Shown here: positions 23,495-35,784 of the stretch, piece by piece
Layout of the letters: each line of letters begins with the position of its first letter
Numbering within the stretch: the stretch's first letter is position 1
Assembly: GCA_022496185.1 (NCBI GenBank)
Contig: WTXG01000008.1
Coordinates: forward strand, 496,001-560,000
Source of the DNA: Multifurca ochricompacta
Lineage: Eukaryota > Basidiomycota > Agaricomycetes > Russulales > Russulaceae
Direction: 5' to 3'
DNA length: 64,000 bases
Notes under the pieces: model-generated
Database searches by the model: none
Seen by the model: only the letters and a program-made list of their open reading frames with translations
Told to the model about the DNA's origin: nothing
Made by a program: the position numbers and the translations under genes

Positions 23495-24938
23495 ATGTCT
23501 GACGACGAAGAACGATATAATGTGTGCTTGTTATATTTTACATATGGAGAACACTGATTTGATTTTTCTTGAAGGGGCGTGCTGGGGCTCAGCAGCGATA
23601 TCTCGCAAAGGATATTTTTGGCAGTGATTCTGAGCTGTCTGACGCTCCTGACGCAGAAGGTGCGTGGCTCTACGACCATCGAAGACGAATGCATTTACAC
23701 TTTCTTGTAGAGGAAAGGTTTCCATCCCGCTTACGTCCAACGTCGGCTCCTCCAGAGCCGGGTGAAGAGTCGACCGATGAGTCGGCAGACGAGTACCGAC
23801 AGGCGCGCGCGGTACCGCAAAAACGGAGGCGGCAGAGGCGGCGTGAGCGAGGGGAGGAAGAAGGGCAGGTGGTACGTGTGGGAAAGGCGCAACGCAAGCG
23901 CAAGGTCAAGGTGAAGAAGGGGCCAACGGAGGAGGATCTGCTGAACCTCCCCCCGGAAGAAGGTGCGCGTGCATATACCCTTCTTTGGCATGCTATCACG
24001 ATTTGTTACGGCTGGGCTGATGAGGGGTCTTGGCGGGTTTTGCGTTGACACGACATGAACAGCGAAGAAGCTGAGACTGGATATGGAGATTGACACAATT
24101 TTGAAAAGCAACAAGGCGTCGCGACCAAAAAAACGCAAAAAGGAGGATGACCTTGATCAATTTGCGGATGCGGAGGTGTCTCAACTGCGGGAAGAGATGC
24201 TGAACGCAGCTGAACTTGATGAGCAAGCTAATCGCGAAAAGTTGCCAGCGACGTTGAAATTGAAGCTACTTCCCAAGGTCATGGGGGCACTTCGAAAGTG
24301 CGTGCGATGTTCGCCAAAGTTTTACAATGGACACTCATTCTCTGGTTGCACTTCATGTTCACAGGAGCTCATTATGGCAGTCGATCGTTGACAACAACCT
24401 TTTGGAAGGTGTGAGGCGGTGGCTGGAACCGCTGCCGGACAAGTCGCTACCAGCTCTGAACATTCAAAAGGAATTCTTCAGCATTCTGCCCACACTGGAC
24501 ATTGATACAGCGGTTCTAAAAGAATCCAAACTTGGACGCGTTGTACTATTCTACACCAAGTCCAAACGGGTGACGGCAGATATCACTCGGACGGCCGATG
24601 CACTGGTGTCTGCCTGGTCTCGCCCGATTATTAAAAGATCGGCGTCGTACCGTGACCGGGCGATAAGAACTGCAGATATGTCAGTGGCTGAGAGTGGCGC
24701 TACTCACGAGCGTCTCAACGTCATTCTCGCGCGAGCGAAAGAGGGCGAGCGCAATCGGGTGCGGAAGAACGCTGTGATGATTCCCCAAAGGGAGCTTGGC
24801 ACATACACGGTGGCGCCACGGTCCAATACGGGTGTTTTGAAGAACAATGTCAGCGTAGATATGGATATTGAGAGGAGGAAACGAAACGCGGAGAGGTTGA
24901 GGAGCTTGACGCGAAAGATGGGGTCTCAGAAGGTGTAG
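23495..24938 (+). CDS. Transcription elongation factor IWS1/SPN1
   Basis: Five exons start with MSDDEERYN at 23495. Introns at about 23522-23574, 23662-23710, 23962-24060 and 24299-24364 all have GTG-type donors and CAG/AAG/TAG acceptors and keep the frame. The N-terminal third is acidic then strongly basic (KRRRQRRRER, KAQRKRKVKVKK), typical disordered histone-chaperone and NLS sequence. The core (SSLWQSIVDNNLLEGVRRWL through SKLGRVVLFYTKSKRVT) is the TFIIS N-terminal (LW) domain. IWS1 binds Spt6 and RNA polymerase II during elongation in the nucleus. The C-terminal RPIIKRSASYRDR segment also matches the family. Neighbours do not add to the function. Confidence 0.92.
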
Positions 24939-25222
24939 ATATTGCGTGAGCGTGATGTAGTGTAGCAGAGTCGAGTACTTTTTTTCGCGGTCATGTGTTT
25001 CGCGGTCATGTGAGAGATTGATTGAAAATAATTGTGGCTGAGATTAGCTGAGATTCAAGTGAACGCGTTCGGGCGCTTAAGTTGAGTTTCAACATCACGC
25101 TCATTTCCATTTCATTCCGTCTCGTTTCGTCTCGCGTCTCATCTCAGCTTTGCTTTTTGCTTTGTTGGATATATCTCTCATCTCTAAACCCCTCCCTCTC
25201 TTTTCTTTTCGGCCATCCATAT

Positions 25223-26734
25223 ATGCTATCCCCTCCTGCTACTTCAATCCCTCCTCTCGCTATCATTATGCCTAATCCTCCTCTCACAAGGTGTAGATCC
25301 ACCTTGTTGTCCCGCGCTCCTTCTCCAAGGACTCCATCCATGCGCTCCCCCGCACACCAACTTGTACATCTATCATCAACTGACAATAGGAAGAGTTCGG
25401 ATAGCTGGAACAGCTCAAATTATGATCCAGCAGATGGTCCAGACCCTGAGTGGATTCCAGAACATGTCCTCCTCCTCTCAAGGGTATGCTTTCCCTTTCT
25501 TTATTCCAAACCGCCTTAATCTATCATCCAGACTCTCGATGCTCTTCCCGCTCACGTACTCACCCCCTTCATCGGTCCTGTCCCGCCTTCGAACTTACTT
25601 GACAAAATTGCCCGTGGTGTATCGCAAGCCAAAGGTCCAAATGAATGGCCGTACTCACTACGCACAACTCGCTCCAAACTTGTTGAGCTTTGCCGTTCCC
25701 GCGCCAAGGAAGTCTCCGCTGAGCAAAGGCGGCGTACTATTATCGAAGAAGAGGATGTGGACCAGGATCTCGAACAGTTTCGTGAGGTCCTACAGCGCAC
25801 TACTAACATCAAGCAACCCCTATACCGTCAATCCAGTATGGACTTTATGCAGTCTGCTAAGCTCGAGTCCCGTGGTACGGATGCGTTTACCAGGTACATC
25901 ACCCTCTTCCTTTTTCCCCCTTCCCCCGCTGATCTTCATTCGGATCGTTCTCTGTTCAGGGCTTCTCGTCGCCTTAGTCATTCCGATCGTTTGTTTCCTA
26001 ACCCGACATATCATCCTTATGCACGCCCATCTTCTGCTGACTCGCACACACTGAATGTCTCAACACCTTCTTCCACCACTCTGCACTCATCTCGTTCCGC
26101 CGAGTCTCAATGGAAAGTGCAGCCTTCGCGTTCATCCTACCGTCGCTCGGTATCTACCATGTCCACCAGCTCCTCGTCTTCCCTCCATTCTCTTCCTCGC
26201 GCACCCGTGCGACGCACTGATTCATTCGGCAAAGCCCGCAAGTCAATGAAGCGTGCTCCCTCCTTTAGTGTCGATGCGAAAGGTTCTGATGTAAGCTCTG
26301 ATGAGGAGGAGCACGTTCGTACGAAAAAGACAAAGAAGACTCGCCGTGGTGTTGAACCCCGACTTGATAAGACGTCAAGTCCAGGTGATAGCCCAGTTCA
26401 CCGACCTCGCACGAGCCTCCAAAGGAACTCGTCTATGTTTGGACCTGAGCTCCCTCACCAGTCCCCACCGCCTGCAACCTATTCCCAGCTTGCACCCGCT
26501 CACTTATTGATACAAATCCCTGCTTTGGGCGCTCATCCACCTCCGCTTGCTCACTCTCCTCGTACCCCTCGTACCCAGCGCACGCTTCGCCGTATGCGCC
26601 CCATTCCCTCGCGTTCTGCACGTCGCATTAGTTTCAGTAGTCTGGATGAGAACGAGACGGCGCTGGAACCTGTGGATATCATTCCTAATAAAGGCCTTGG
26701 CCACGGGCTAGATAGCGCATTCCAGCTCCGTTGA
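25223..26734 (+). CDS. Ser/Pro-rich hypothetical protein with NLS-like clusters
   Basis: Exon 1 runs from an ATG at 25223 (or 25268) to 25493; an intron ends at the CAG before ACTCTCGATG (about 25532), and a second removes about 25893-25960. The N-terminal third (PDEWIPEHVLLLSR-like, TLDALPAHVLTPFIGPVPP, DKIARGVSQAKGP) is folded-looking and helical (KLVELCRSRAKEVSAEQRRR). The rest is low-complexity Ser/Pro/Arg with basic clusters such as RTKKTKKTRRG. It ends LDENETALEPVDIIPNKGLG. I do not recognise a named domain. The pattern suggests a nuclear or cytoskeletal regulatory protein restricted to mushrooms; that is a guess. Confidence 0.7.
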
Positions 26735-28112
26735 TTTCTCGCCTCCACGCTCGCCTCTCGCTTTTCGGTGCCCATTTTCCTCCTGTCTACAGCCCTCTTC
26801 GTTCAAAGCATTTTTTCTCGAAATGCCTATAGCTCCGAATTACCCGGATTATGATTTTCCCCTCAAACACCGCATTATTCCTTTGGCTCACTGACTTGAC
26901 CATGAAACAACCCTCCTTCACACGCTCATTCTGCTCCCTGTCCCAGAGTCACCACACTCATTGCTCCCTGTTTTACGTCCTCTTCCCACAACTCGCAGCG
27001 CCTTTACCACCATCAAAGATGTACCCTTCCCGCGACCCAGGTTCGCGCTACACTCCCTTGCATTGACTCGGATCTGGCTCCCATCCATTCACAGTACATT
27101 GTCCACCTGCTATCTGCACATATCCCATCATTGGCCAATATCACCTGTACAACACAGCGCAATATATCAAAACCTACTCTGTTGCCATGTACAAGTTGCT
27201 CCGGGCTACGCCATAATCCGTACACGCACCTGTCCTCGTCCGTTTTGTTGACTGCTCGTGTCTCTTGACTGGCTGTCCATACTTCAGGCTTCTTGTAACT
27301 ACAATTTGGGCACGTCTCCCTTTCGTTTCACCTTTCGTATACACGCTTTTTTTTTTTCTTTCGAATACCTCCTTTTCGATCCTTTGTCATTCTTCTTGAT
27401 AGGTGTGAAGTGCGTTGTGCTGGTCTCGCCACTCCATCATTCATTTGAATCGAATATTATCAAACTGCTTGATCACTGACCCGGGTTTTGTGAAAATCTG
27501 TGATTTGTGCGTTCGTTGGCAAAAGATTCGCGATTACATTTGTTCGCCTGATTGCAACGCAGCGCCGGACATTGCTGCGTGTCTCCCAATACCTTCGATC
27601 GCTTTGATTGTGGAACTCAAGGCCTCGAACTCGTCATGTGCAACTGCCGCCAAATACTCTGGACCATACCTCTGTTTTCGTAGGTGCCTTGCGCTTGGCT
27701 AGCGTTCTGTCGCATTCGAGCTGGCCTTCGTACCTGGAAGCTCCCATAGCTGGAACGGTTCATATGGTATCAAGTAACGGCTGCCGTTTTTCGTCATCGC
27801 TGTCACGCCTTGGAATACTCCTGCGAGTATAACTCCGTGTTCATGAGACACCTCCTTAATCGTGTGTTCTAGACACACCGGTTATTTAAATGCTTCTAAT
27901 AATAGCTGGCCAGCTCCAAGCATAATTGTTCATAGATCAGAACAGTCATCTATAGGATATACTCAGAAAGAGGGATAAAGTTTATATATTTTAAACAAAA
28001 CATGGACGACTACCACCTAGCGATTCGATTCATACGCGCTTCAGTATTGCTGCAAAGCACAGCCAACGTGTAAGACCAACTCACAGGAATGTCAACAAAG
28101 GAGAAGAGGACG
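26735..28112. other. Intergenic region downstream of two convergent genes
   Basis: These 1.4 kb are pyrimidine-rich at 26740-27400 and AT-rich at 27840-28000. Short open frames lack family signatures and I see no splice pattern linking them. The first few hundred bases probably include the 3' UTR of the upstream gene. Confidence 0.5.
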
Positions 28113-28460
28113 CTACGAGGCCTCTGCCAGCGCAGCAGCAGACGCTTCCTCGGCTTGTATGATCCTCTGCCTACGCCGCTCCGCGATCTCCGACCGCTTT
28201 TCGGTGATGAGAACTGCCGCACGCTCGTCCCACTGATGCGCCCAGTAGCCGAGGTAGCCAAAGGCGAGCATTGAGATGATGTGCCCGCCTGGATCTTCTC
28301 ACGCGTACGCGCAAAGGTCAGCAGGCCAGGTATTATAGGAGAGACGGAGGTAGGAAGAGGGCGCACTTTCGAGGAGGTTGCGTTTTTGAATGCCGAGTTG
28401 ACCTATGCGAGCGCTGAGCCCGAAAAGGGAGAAGCCGAGGATAGAACTGAGGAGAGCCAT
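28113..28460 (-). CDS. Small two-helix membrane protein, possibly mitochondrial complex I accessory subunit
   Basis: Two exons (28367-28460 and 28113-28288, 78-nt intron) encode about 90 residues starting MALLSSILGFSLFGLSARIG. Helix 1 is followed by QLGIQKRNLLES, then helix 2 (HIISMLAFGYLGYWAHQWDE) and a charged C-terminal tail (KRSEIAERRRQ). Small fungal proteins with this layout occur in mitochondrial inner-membrane complexes; I recall a similar NADH:ubiquinone oxidoreductase accessory subunit but cannot confirm the match. The intron acceptor joins GAA-A to GC to make a Ser-Gly junction. It diverges from the TPR gene by 417 bp. Confidence 0.65.
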
Positions 28461-28877
28461 GGAATGATCCAAGCGAAAAAGTGGTTTGTTGAAGCCTAGT
28501 GGAAGGCGTTCAAGACGTTCAAGACGTTCAAGGTGTTGCCACCAATTCATCGCGGCTCAGAGGTCCGGACGACATCAACAAATGTAAACAAGGTAGATGG
28601 AGACGATGAAGCGAAGCAGAACACGACATCGACGCACAGCGAAACGGGATAAATACTCACCGCCTCCACCTCTTCTCCGGTTCAGGAATCTTTCATTACT
28701 TTGAGAATGCTAATGCGATGTATAGTATAGTGAGATATGAGCCTGACTCCTGAGGCCTGACTCCTAAGGACTATATTGCGGGCGGGCCGGTGTGAAAGCT
28801 TTCATTTTATTCATACTCATTTGAATTGTGCATACACCCCCTCTTAAGTGGAGATATCTACCCAGTTTACCGACATA

Positions 28878-29874
28878 ATGTCCGCGGACTCAGCAGCTAT
28901 GGAGAGTAAAATGGTGATTGCCCGCGAGAAGAAGGCAATAGGCGACGTGGCTTTCAAAGCTGGGAACTTGACCAACGGTAGGTGAAGAGATACATTATCG
29001 GTTTGCTATTCACTTTCACCGATTACACCGTGGCGCAGCCCTTAGAGCATATCATGAGGTACGGTCCTCTTAATACGCGTCCACAACCTTCGTCTCATCC
29101 ACCGTGAAGGTTCTACTTTATGCCGAGGGTTTAGACAAGTCTGTTTAATCTCTAATGTCTTGCATATGCTATGACACTCACAACCCGGTCTTTCTACTTT
29201 GCAGGTCAGGCGGTGTGGCCTCTGTCCTCGGGTCGGGTCCCGTTGACAGTACTACGGCGCCGAAAGAGCGATCAGAGGTGCACTCAACGTTATTCGCGCG
29301 CGAACTCTAGAATTCCTGTAATGCTTATCATTATGTTGTACACCTCGCAGGTTGATGATCTTGTCGAGAAGGTTTACGCGAATATGTCTGCATGTCATAT
29401 CAAGCGCGAAAATTGGAAACGTGCGCAAGAGACGGCGGAGAAGGCGTTGGCGAAAAACCCGAAGAACTATAAGGCTATGTTCCGCCGAAGCAAAGCCATC
29501 GGCGAACAGGGTTACTTTGAACGTGCCGAGAAGATACTGGAGGAAATAATAAAGCAAAGTCCTGCAGGTAAGATCACATGGTTCAATCATTCATTGGTAG
29601 ACATCTTGTGATGTTACAATTGACACTGATTGCGTGTCACTCAGACGCACCGGCTGCCACTACTGAACTGAAGCGACTACGTGCCATTGACAAGGAGCGA
29701 GAAAGGGCACACAATCAAAAGTTGAAAGGTATACACATAGATGACCTTTATCGACCACCGTCATTGCTTAGCATATACACAGGATGGCTCAGTCGCGGCG
29801 GGTTAGACTTAGACACGTCCACTGCTGATGTTGTGGAGGAAGTGTCTTCCCCTGGTACGAAGGAGATGAGATGA
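28878..29874 (+). CDS. Tetratricopeptide-repeat protein (TTC9-like)
   Basis: The start at 28878 reads MSADSAAMESKMVIAREKKA then GDVAFKAGNLTN, ALRAYHE and VLLYAEGLDKS over three small exons, the first TPR helices. A later exon gives VEKVYANMSACHIKRENWKR and ALAKNPKNYKAMFRRSKAIG, EQGYFERAEKILEEI: two further TPR motifs with the usual W/L/G/Y/A/P positions. The tail has DKERERAHNQKLKG and a final exon ending VSSPGTKEMR. It is a three-TPR cytosolic adaptor, similar to TTC9/FKBP-type TPR domains that bind Hsp90 tails. The join between the exon ending near 29152 and the next (from 29205) is out of frame by every GT-AG pair I tried, so an exon edge or one base may be wrong there. Confidence 0.75.
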
Positions 29875-30329
29875 GATGCACAGGGGCGACTTGGGCATCA
29901 TATGTTCCAAATACGTTAAAGTCAATGTATCAATGCTTTTTGTGCTACACATGTATTCGTTGTGTTCAGTTCCTCCCATTTTGGGACCATGACCGACCAC
30001 AGTTCTGCAGGCGAGTCGCGTGGTCCGTGCATGAAACGTAAGAGGAGCCGGGCCATAATCTTAGTCTTGTCTTACTGATTGCCTCACGCCTCACGCACAT
30101 CGATAGATATAAGGGTCGCTCGCGGATGAGCCCAGCGACAGTTCCCTCTCCCCATCAAATTTTATTTTATTTAGAAAGATACCAGAGGCTTCTACTGTAC
30201 TGCCCAGTTGTTGTGCTCAGTCACGTGAGGCAACGCGTCGCGCAGTGTGGCGCGTATCACAGTACTAGTGACCAGTGACCAGTGAGTAGTGTAGTTGTCG
30301 CCAGCCGAGCCACGGTCTCATTCAATCGA
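29875..30329. promoter_or_regulatory. Upstream region of the telomerase gene
   Basis: A 455-bp gap between two plus-strand genes. It holds a CACGTGA E-box-like site at about 30222, an AGTGACC/AGTGAG short tandem at 30265-30288 immediately upstream of the telomerase leader, and a T-rich tract near 30158-30170. Regulatory function is inferred from position only. Confidence 0.35.
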
Positions 30330-33300
30330 ATGTCCCACCAAATCACGCTTTCCATCCTCAACGCGTATTTCTCTCGAGTGTACAGCCTTCAGGATTACTT
30401 AAATACAGTTCTCACTCCCCGTCTGGGCACAGAAATAAACGATGTCTTACTTTTACCTTCGGATCCCTCTTCATACCACCAATTCCTTTCGCACTCTTTC
30501 GTAGCCTTCAGCGGTGATCCGTCTTCATTCGACCAGACACGATTTACTATAACGCAGTCATTTGACCCGATGCGCGTAGTAGGTCTCTCTTCTTTGCCAT
30601 GGCCCAGGGGTTAGTAATGACGATTGAAGATCATAACGCGTGCTCAAGAGAGGCTGTTCTCTGGTCCGAAGCAAAAGAGTGTAAATGTCATTACCATGGG
30701 CTATCGTGGTGTAAGTATGTTTTACGACTCTCACCGGTGCATCATCGTGCTCACAGTTTTTTCTTTCAAGTCATATCAAAGTGGCACAAAGATTAAAGCC
30801 GGAGACACGCGCTCTGGTGTCAATAATTTCTTTGTGAATACGATAGTCACCGCATTGCAGGGGTCAGACTGGGAGAGGCTACTGGGGAGGTGTGTATTGT
30901 ATCTCACAAAAGTTTCTCACCTGCCTTATACTTGACAATGCATCAGGATTGGGGACAGTGTTATGTTTTTTTTGTTGACTGAAGCGAGCATATTTGTGCC
31001 TTTACCCAATGAATGCCTTTGTCAATTGACGGGGGTGCCTCTGGTTTTCCTTCCTTCTCCGGCTGAAGACACGATTAACAGCACGTTGGCTGCCCCGTTC
31101 CCTCCGGGGTCATGTAAGAGGAAGGCTAAACCTCATTCTGGCGCACCTTCTCCCAAAAGGCGGGTGCAGCATTCGTATGAAGGCACTATGTAAGTCTCTC
31201 ACTTATCGTGTATAACGTCGCTCAAAGACACATCAAGGCGAAGCCCCGCGGATATATTATTTGATCGTGGTCACCTGTGTTATTCTCGGCCGGCACATGT
31301 ACCACACACAAATGTGATAGCGGCTGGCCTTCCACCAAAGCGTTCGTGCGCATATATGAGAGGGAACATTACACTCATATCTCCACGCAGATATCCTTAA
31401 CGTCCTAAACCCCTTTTTTCATCGGTCAAAAAGAGCCTTGATTAAAGGGCGAGATCATCACCAGCGAATCGAGCATGCCGGCATTTATCTAAATATGTAT
31501 TTCCGCGTGAATACGGTCTTGCAACTGCGTTCTCCACCGCTTCCAAGGTACACAAGTATTCCAATTTTGCTGACCGAGAAGACGAGATAAAGGTGAGGGT
31601 CGAATGAGGCTGACCACATTACGGTTATTCATCTGTAAACCAAGAAACTCCCGGCTTCAAAGACCCCTAAGAGGGTAAAACCCACCTTGAATTTGCTGGA
31701 GCAGATGATATGGAGGCATGGAAAATGTTCATACAATGCACTGAGGGACATGACAAGCTCGTCAAAACTAAGACGTCCTCGACAGGAAGCTGCTCTCGAT
31801 TCTAGCATCATTCTAGTCTGTCCCTTGATTCATTTTTAATCCACGGCTTTCGTGTTATATCTTCATGCAGGAGCTAATGTCAGAGGAATCGATTCACATC
31901 TCTCAGCGAGTCGCATGCATTAGCGATCCATCGCAGGAGCTTCCTTGCCGCTCATCTACCGGTGTTGCCAAAGGAAAACCTAGGTTTGCTGAGTTCGCAT
32001 GCCCTCACGTTGAGGTAATCGCTCCGTTCTTTCATCATCAGTGCGCTTAAGTCCTCCGGCATAGGTATACCGTTTCATTACCCTGGTCACAAAGGCAGTT
32101 ATTCCTATGCCCCTCTGGGGAGGTGACGAGAACTTCCAGCTCGTCATGAGTGGCAGGCCCGTCCTTGCGTCTTCGGAAGCATTTCTGATTTGTTACCTCT
32201 CCAGCCCTGAAGAACTTTATCTCATATCGGCGCTATGAAACTATATCACTCCATACAATCATGCAGGGCCTCAGTACGACTGACTGCAAGTGGACCGCAT
32301 CCAGCAGCATCTCCGTGGCCCATGTCCCTGTTTCCGACAGCCGTAAACGACGCGAGCTTCTGGAAGAATTCATCGTTTGGTATTTTGGCTCCTTCGTCGC
32401 CCCGTTGATACGAGCAAGTGAATATCCTGTCTTCCATTCCTTTTCTCGAACTTCCGCCTACAGACTACATTTTAGTAACGGAGTCTTCCGCATTCAAGAA
32501 CAAAATGCTTTATTTTCGTCAGGATGATTGGGACGTGCTATGTGCACCCCTAATTGAGCGGCTAACTAGCGTCACATTTTCCAAGCTGGAGGAGGTGTGC
32601 CGTCTCTTATGTTCACTCATCGTAATTGTTTTTATTGGTTATTGGTATTGTAGCCTGAAGCAGAGGAAATACTACGCCAGCGCAAACTGGGTTTTTCCTT
32701 TGTCAGGCTGTTACCTAAGGATACGGGAGTGCGGCCTATAGTAAATCTTCGGCGAAAGAGGGCGGAGGTGAAGGTGAACCCTATGATGTATCCACGCACA
32801 AAAAAAATCTGAAACGCTATATTTCACGGCAACGTACAGGGGAAGACAAACATGCGTCAGCAATCTATCAACGACATTCTCCAAGCCGCGTTCCAAATTC
32901 TCACTTACGAGAGGGTGAGTCGCCTTTGGGATACCCCTCCCTGTCGTCAATCTCTTACAGGTAACAGACCGCGAAGCCAGAGCTCGTGGGTGCATCAGTA
33001 TTTGGACATAACGAGATCTACAAGCAGTTGAAGGCGTTTAAAATTCGTCTTGCCTCCACCAGCTCCACTGGGTCCTTGTAAGGCACCTCCGTTGAGTGAT
33101 ATATATGGCGGCAGATGATCGAACCGTTTAGCCCAAAGCTGTACTTCGTAAAAGTGGATGTACAAGCATGCTTCGATACCATCGAGCAGTCTAAGCTTCT
33201 CCAAATCCTCCGGGATATTCTCTCTGAAGTGCGGCATCCGAACATTCCCTGGAGTGGATGAGTCTCTGAACATCTTCAGGATAATTACGTTCTCCCCCGC

Positions 33301-34907
33301 TTCGGGCAGGTGATGCAAGCCGCTGGAAAAGTCAAGCGAAAATTTGCGATGAAGGCGCTCCCCGATGGTCAGCTGTTTGCATTTTCACCTTTCGTCATAC
33401 CGTAATGCTGAGTTTCCATTTCCCCGCCTAGACGAACATCCGCATTTCTTGCGATATGCGACGGAATTGGCAGCAATGCTGCGGCACACCATTTTTGTGG
33501 ACCGCGTTGTGTACTCGTTTTCTTCAAAGTCAGAGGTCCTTGAACTCCTCGAGGAGCATATTACGGAGAACATCGTAAAGGTATGCCGCCTATGTAATGG
33601 AATTAGTAATATTGTCGACAACACAGCCAGATCGGCCAAGATTTTTACCGCCAGGTGGTTGGGATACCGCAGGGGTCGGTACTATCATCCCTACTCTGTT
33701 CCATCTTCTACGCGGATCTTGAACGAACACGCCTGAAGTTTACTCAGGATCCAATGAGCGTATGTGTGCACTTACGCCACCATAGACGTTGACTGATGAT
33801 TCTACTTTGACAGCTGTTGCTTCGGCTCATCGATGACTATTTGTTCATTACGACGGACCATGCCAAGGCCAGGAAGTTTCTCGACGTCATGATTGAAGGT
33901 TAGACAACGGTCTTGTTTATCCAACATGGTCTGATGATAGTCAGGACACCCCGAATATGGTTGTTTTATCTCCTTGGAGAAGACATTGACAAATTTCGAA
34001 TGCGGCCAACATGTGGTAAGAGTTACAGAACCAGGGCAGAGTTGTGCGTTTCGTTCCGAATTATGGCAGTGATCGGTTATCATTTATCGGAGACAGCCTT
34101 CCCTTGGTGCGCTTTATACATCAACATGGAAACTCTTTCTGTATCGACCGATTATTCGCGCTATCATGATACCTGTACGTCATCCCTTGGTGCCATATAC
34201 GCGCCCTCATTCAGTTGCGATCAGTCATCGTGGATTCTCTCACGGTCGACCGCGGTCGTCGCGCTGGTTTCGCCTTCTTACACAAGATGTTGCAGTGCGT
34301 TTCAGAAATTGCGGCTCTGGCTCCTAACAGCTCCTGCTTCAGATTGGGAAGAGCAAAAAGTCACATAATATTCTGCGATTCGGACCTTAACACGCTCCCC
34401 GGTGTGTATCTTAACGCATATCAAAACTTCCTGGTTGTTGCGATGCGGATGCACCATTACTTACGAAGCTGGGGTGCTAAAATCGGCAAGAACATCAAGT
34501 TCATTCATAGTGCGCTCCAGCGCTGCTTCTGGTTGCATGGCGATCATTAAGTGTTGTTCCAGGAACAATACAACAGGTGGTCCGGTATACATACGCCGTG
34601 ATGCGTAGCAAGGCTTCGAACAAAGTGTCTATAGCGCAAGGCGGGAGATGCCAAGTCGAAAAGACGTGCATCATGTGGTCAGTTAGCGAGGCTCATCATC
34701 ATCACATTCTGGAACAGCATGTTGAGGTGACGCAGGCTGGGCCTATCGGCGTTCCGCACTGTGTTGGCGCACAAGCCAACAGTCTATAAGCCGCTGCTCA
34801 AATTGCTTGACCTTGAGTTGTTGCAAGGGCGTCATCGCCGGCATCGGAGGGAGTTCCGCGAACTTATGAGAAGAGGCGTGGTGGTGATTGATCAACTCTC
34901 GTTTTGA
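30330..34907 (+). CDS. TERT: Telomerase reverse transcriptase (TERT)
   Basis: Many short exons from an ATG at 30330 (MSHQITLSILNAYFSRVY) to a TGA at 34905-34907. The N-terminal part is the TEN/RNA-binding region: ERLFSGPKQKSVNVITMGYR, NTIVTALQGSDWERLLGR, then IGDSVMFFLLTEASIFVPLP. Motif T is LVTESSAFKNKMLYFRQDDW (about 32470-32530). RT motifs follow in order: 1-2 (FSFVRLLPKDTGVRPIVNLR, ~32690), A with the first Asp (FVKVDVQACFDTIEQ, ~33140), B' (VVGIPQGSVLSSLLC, ~33655), C with the DD pair (LLLRLIDDYLFIT, ~33812), D (YGCFISLEKTLTNF) and E (FPWCALYINME, ~34100). The C-terminal extension ends VVVIDQLSF. It extends chromosome ends using the telomerase RNA. All three catalytic aspartates are present. 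Several exon edges between 31200 and 32300 were not solved. Confidence 0.92.
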
Positions 34908-35784
34908 TGGAAATAGTGAGTGCCACTGGGGTCCTATCATTGTCCTCATGCTCGTGCTCACCAGACGTAACGACGGGTAGAAAGCGAAGTTTGGCTTAAC
35001 GAGTGGTCTGCATCTCGTGCTCATGTCCCTAGACCGCTTTGAGGGTACACACCCTTGCACTGGGCGCACGTTTACTCGGGCGTTGACCTAGACCCCGTGC
35101 ATGAAGTAGACGGCTGCCAGACATTATTAGACATCCAAGACACCTTTTTTTATAGATACTACCAACATAATACTATGGTGACTTTCTCTTAAGACAGATC
35201 ACTGTGTAGAGCTCAATGGTCGCTTGCTGAGAGTCTGCGCGAACGCCTGTAGCGTGAGAGCGAGCTGGCATGCGGACACTTCGTGAGCCTGAACACGTTT
35301 AGGAAGGAAGAATTTCCGGCGGTCTTGGACGTGCCGCGCTGTACCAGCATCACCTACCCAGGCGAGCACTTGAATACCATTCTGCACGACCTAACTGAGC
35401 GCGAAGAGAAAAAAACGCGCATCTAGTACACCAGGCATCCTTTGAAATGACGTACAGTTAAATGAAGTATAGTCGATGGAGTGAAGGAGATCTAGGTCTA
35501 TGTAAATCCAGTCGCACTGCCAGCTGCCAGGACGAGCAGTTAGAAGTTCAACAGACTCTGCCTCAGACTTGCGTACTTGGTATGGCATTCACTGTGCGCA
35601 CGCATGTAAACATCGGTGTCAACGACCCAGTGGGAAGTTGATGGTGGAAAGAGTTGTCTAAGTTAAATTCAGTGTGAGATCACTCGACTCACGAGTGAAC
35701 ACCTACTTGTAACGACCACATGATCAGATCCATATCATGGAGAGGGATAAAATGGATGGGTTTATCAAGGGCATAAAACATCCA
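34908..35784. other. Convergent intergenic region, TERT / RNase H2A
   Basis: The 877 bp between two convergent stops. There is a T7 run at 35145, and short open frames without family signatures. No RNA gene is recognisable by eye; the telomerase RNA itself cannot be identified this way. Confidence 0.5.

Noticed and set aside
31200..34900. Retrotransposon reverse transcriptase
   Set aside because: The RT motifs come with telomerase-specific T motif, RNA-binding region and C-terminal extension, and many introns; there are no LTRs, integrase or RNase H.
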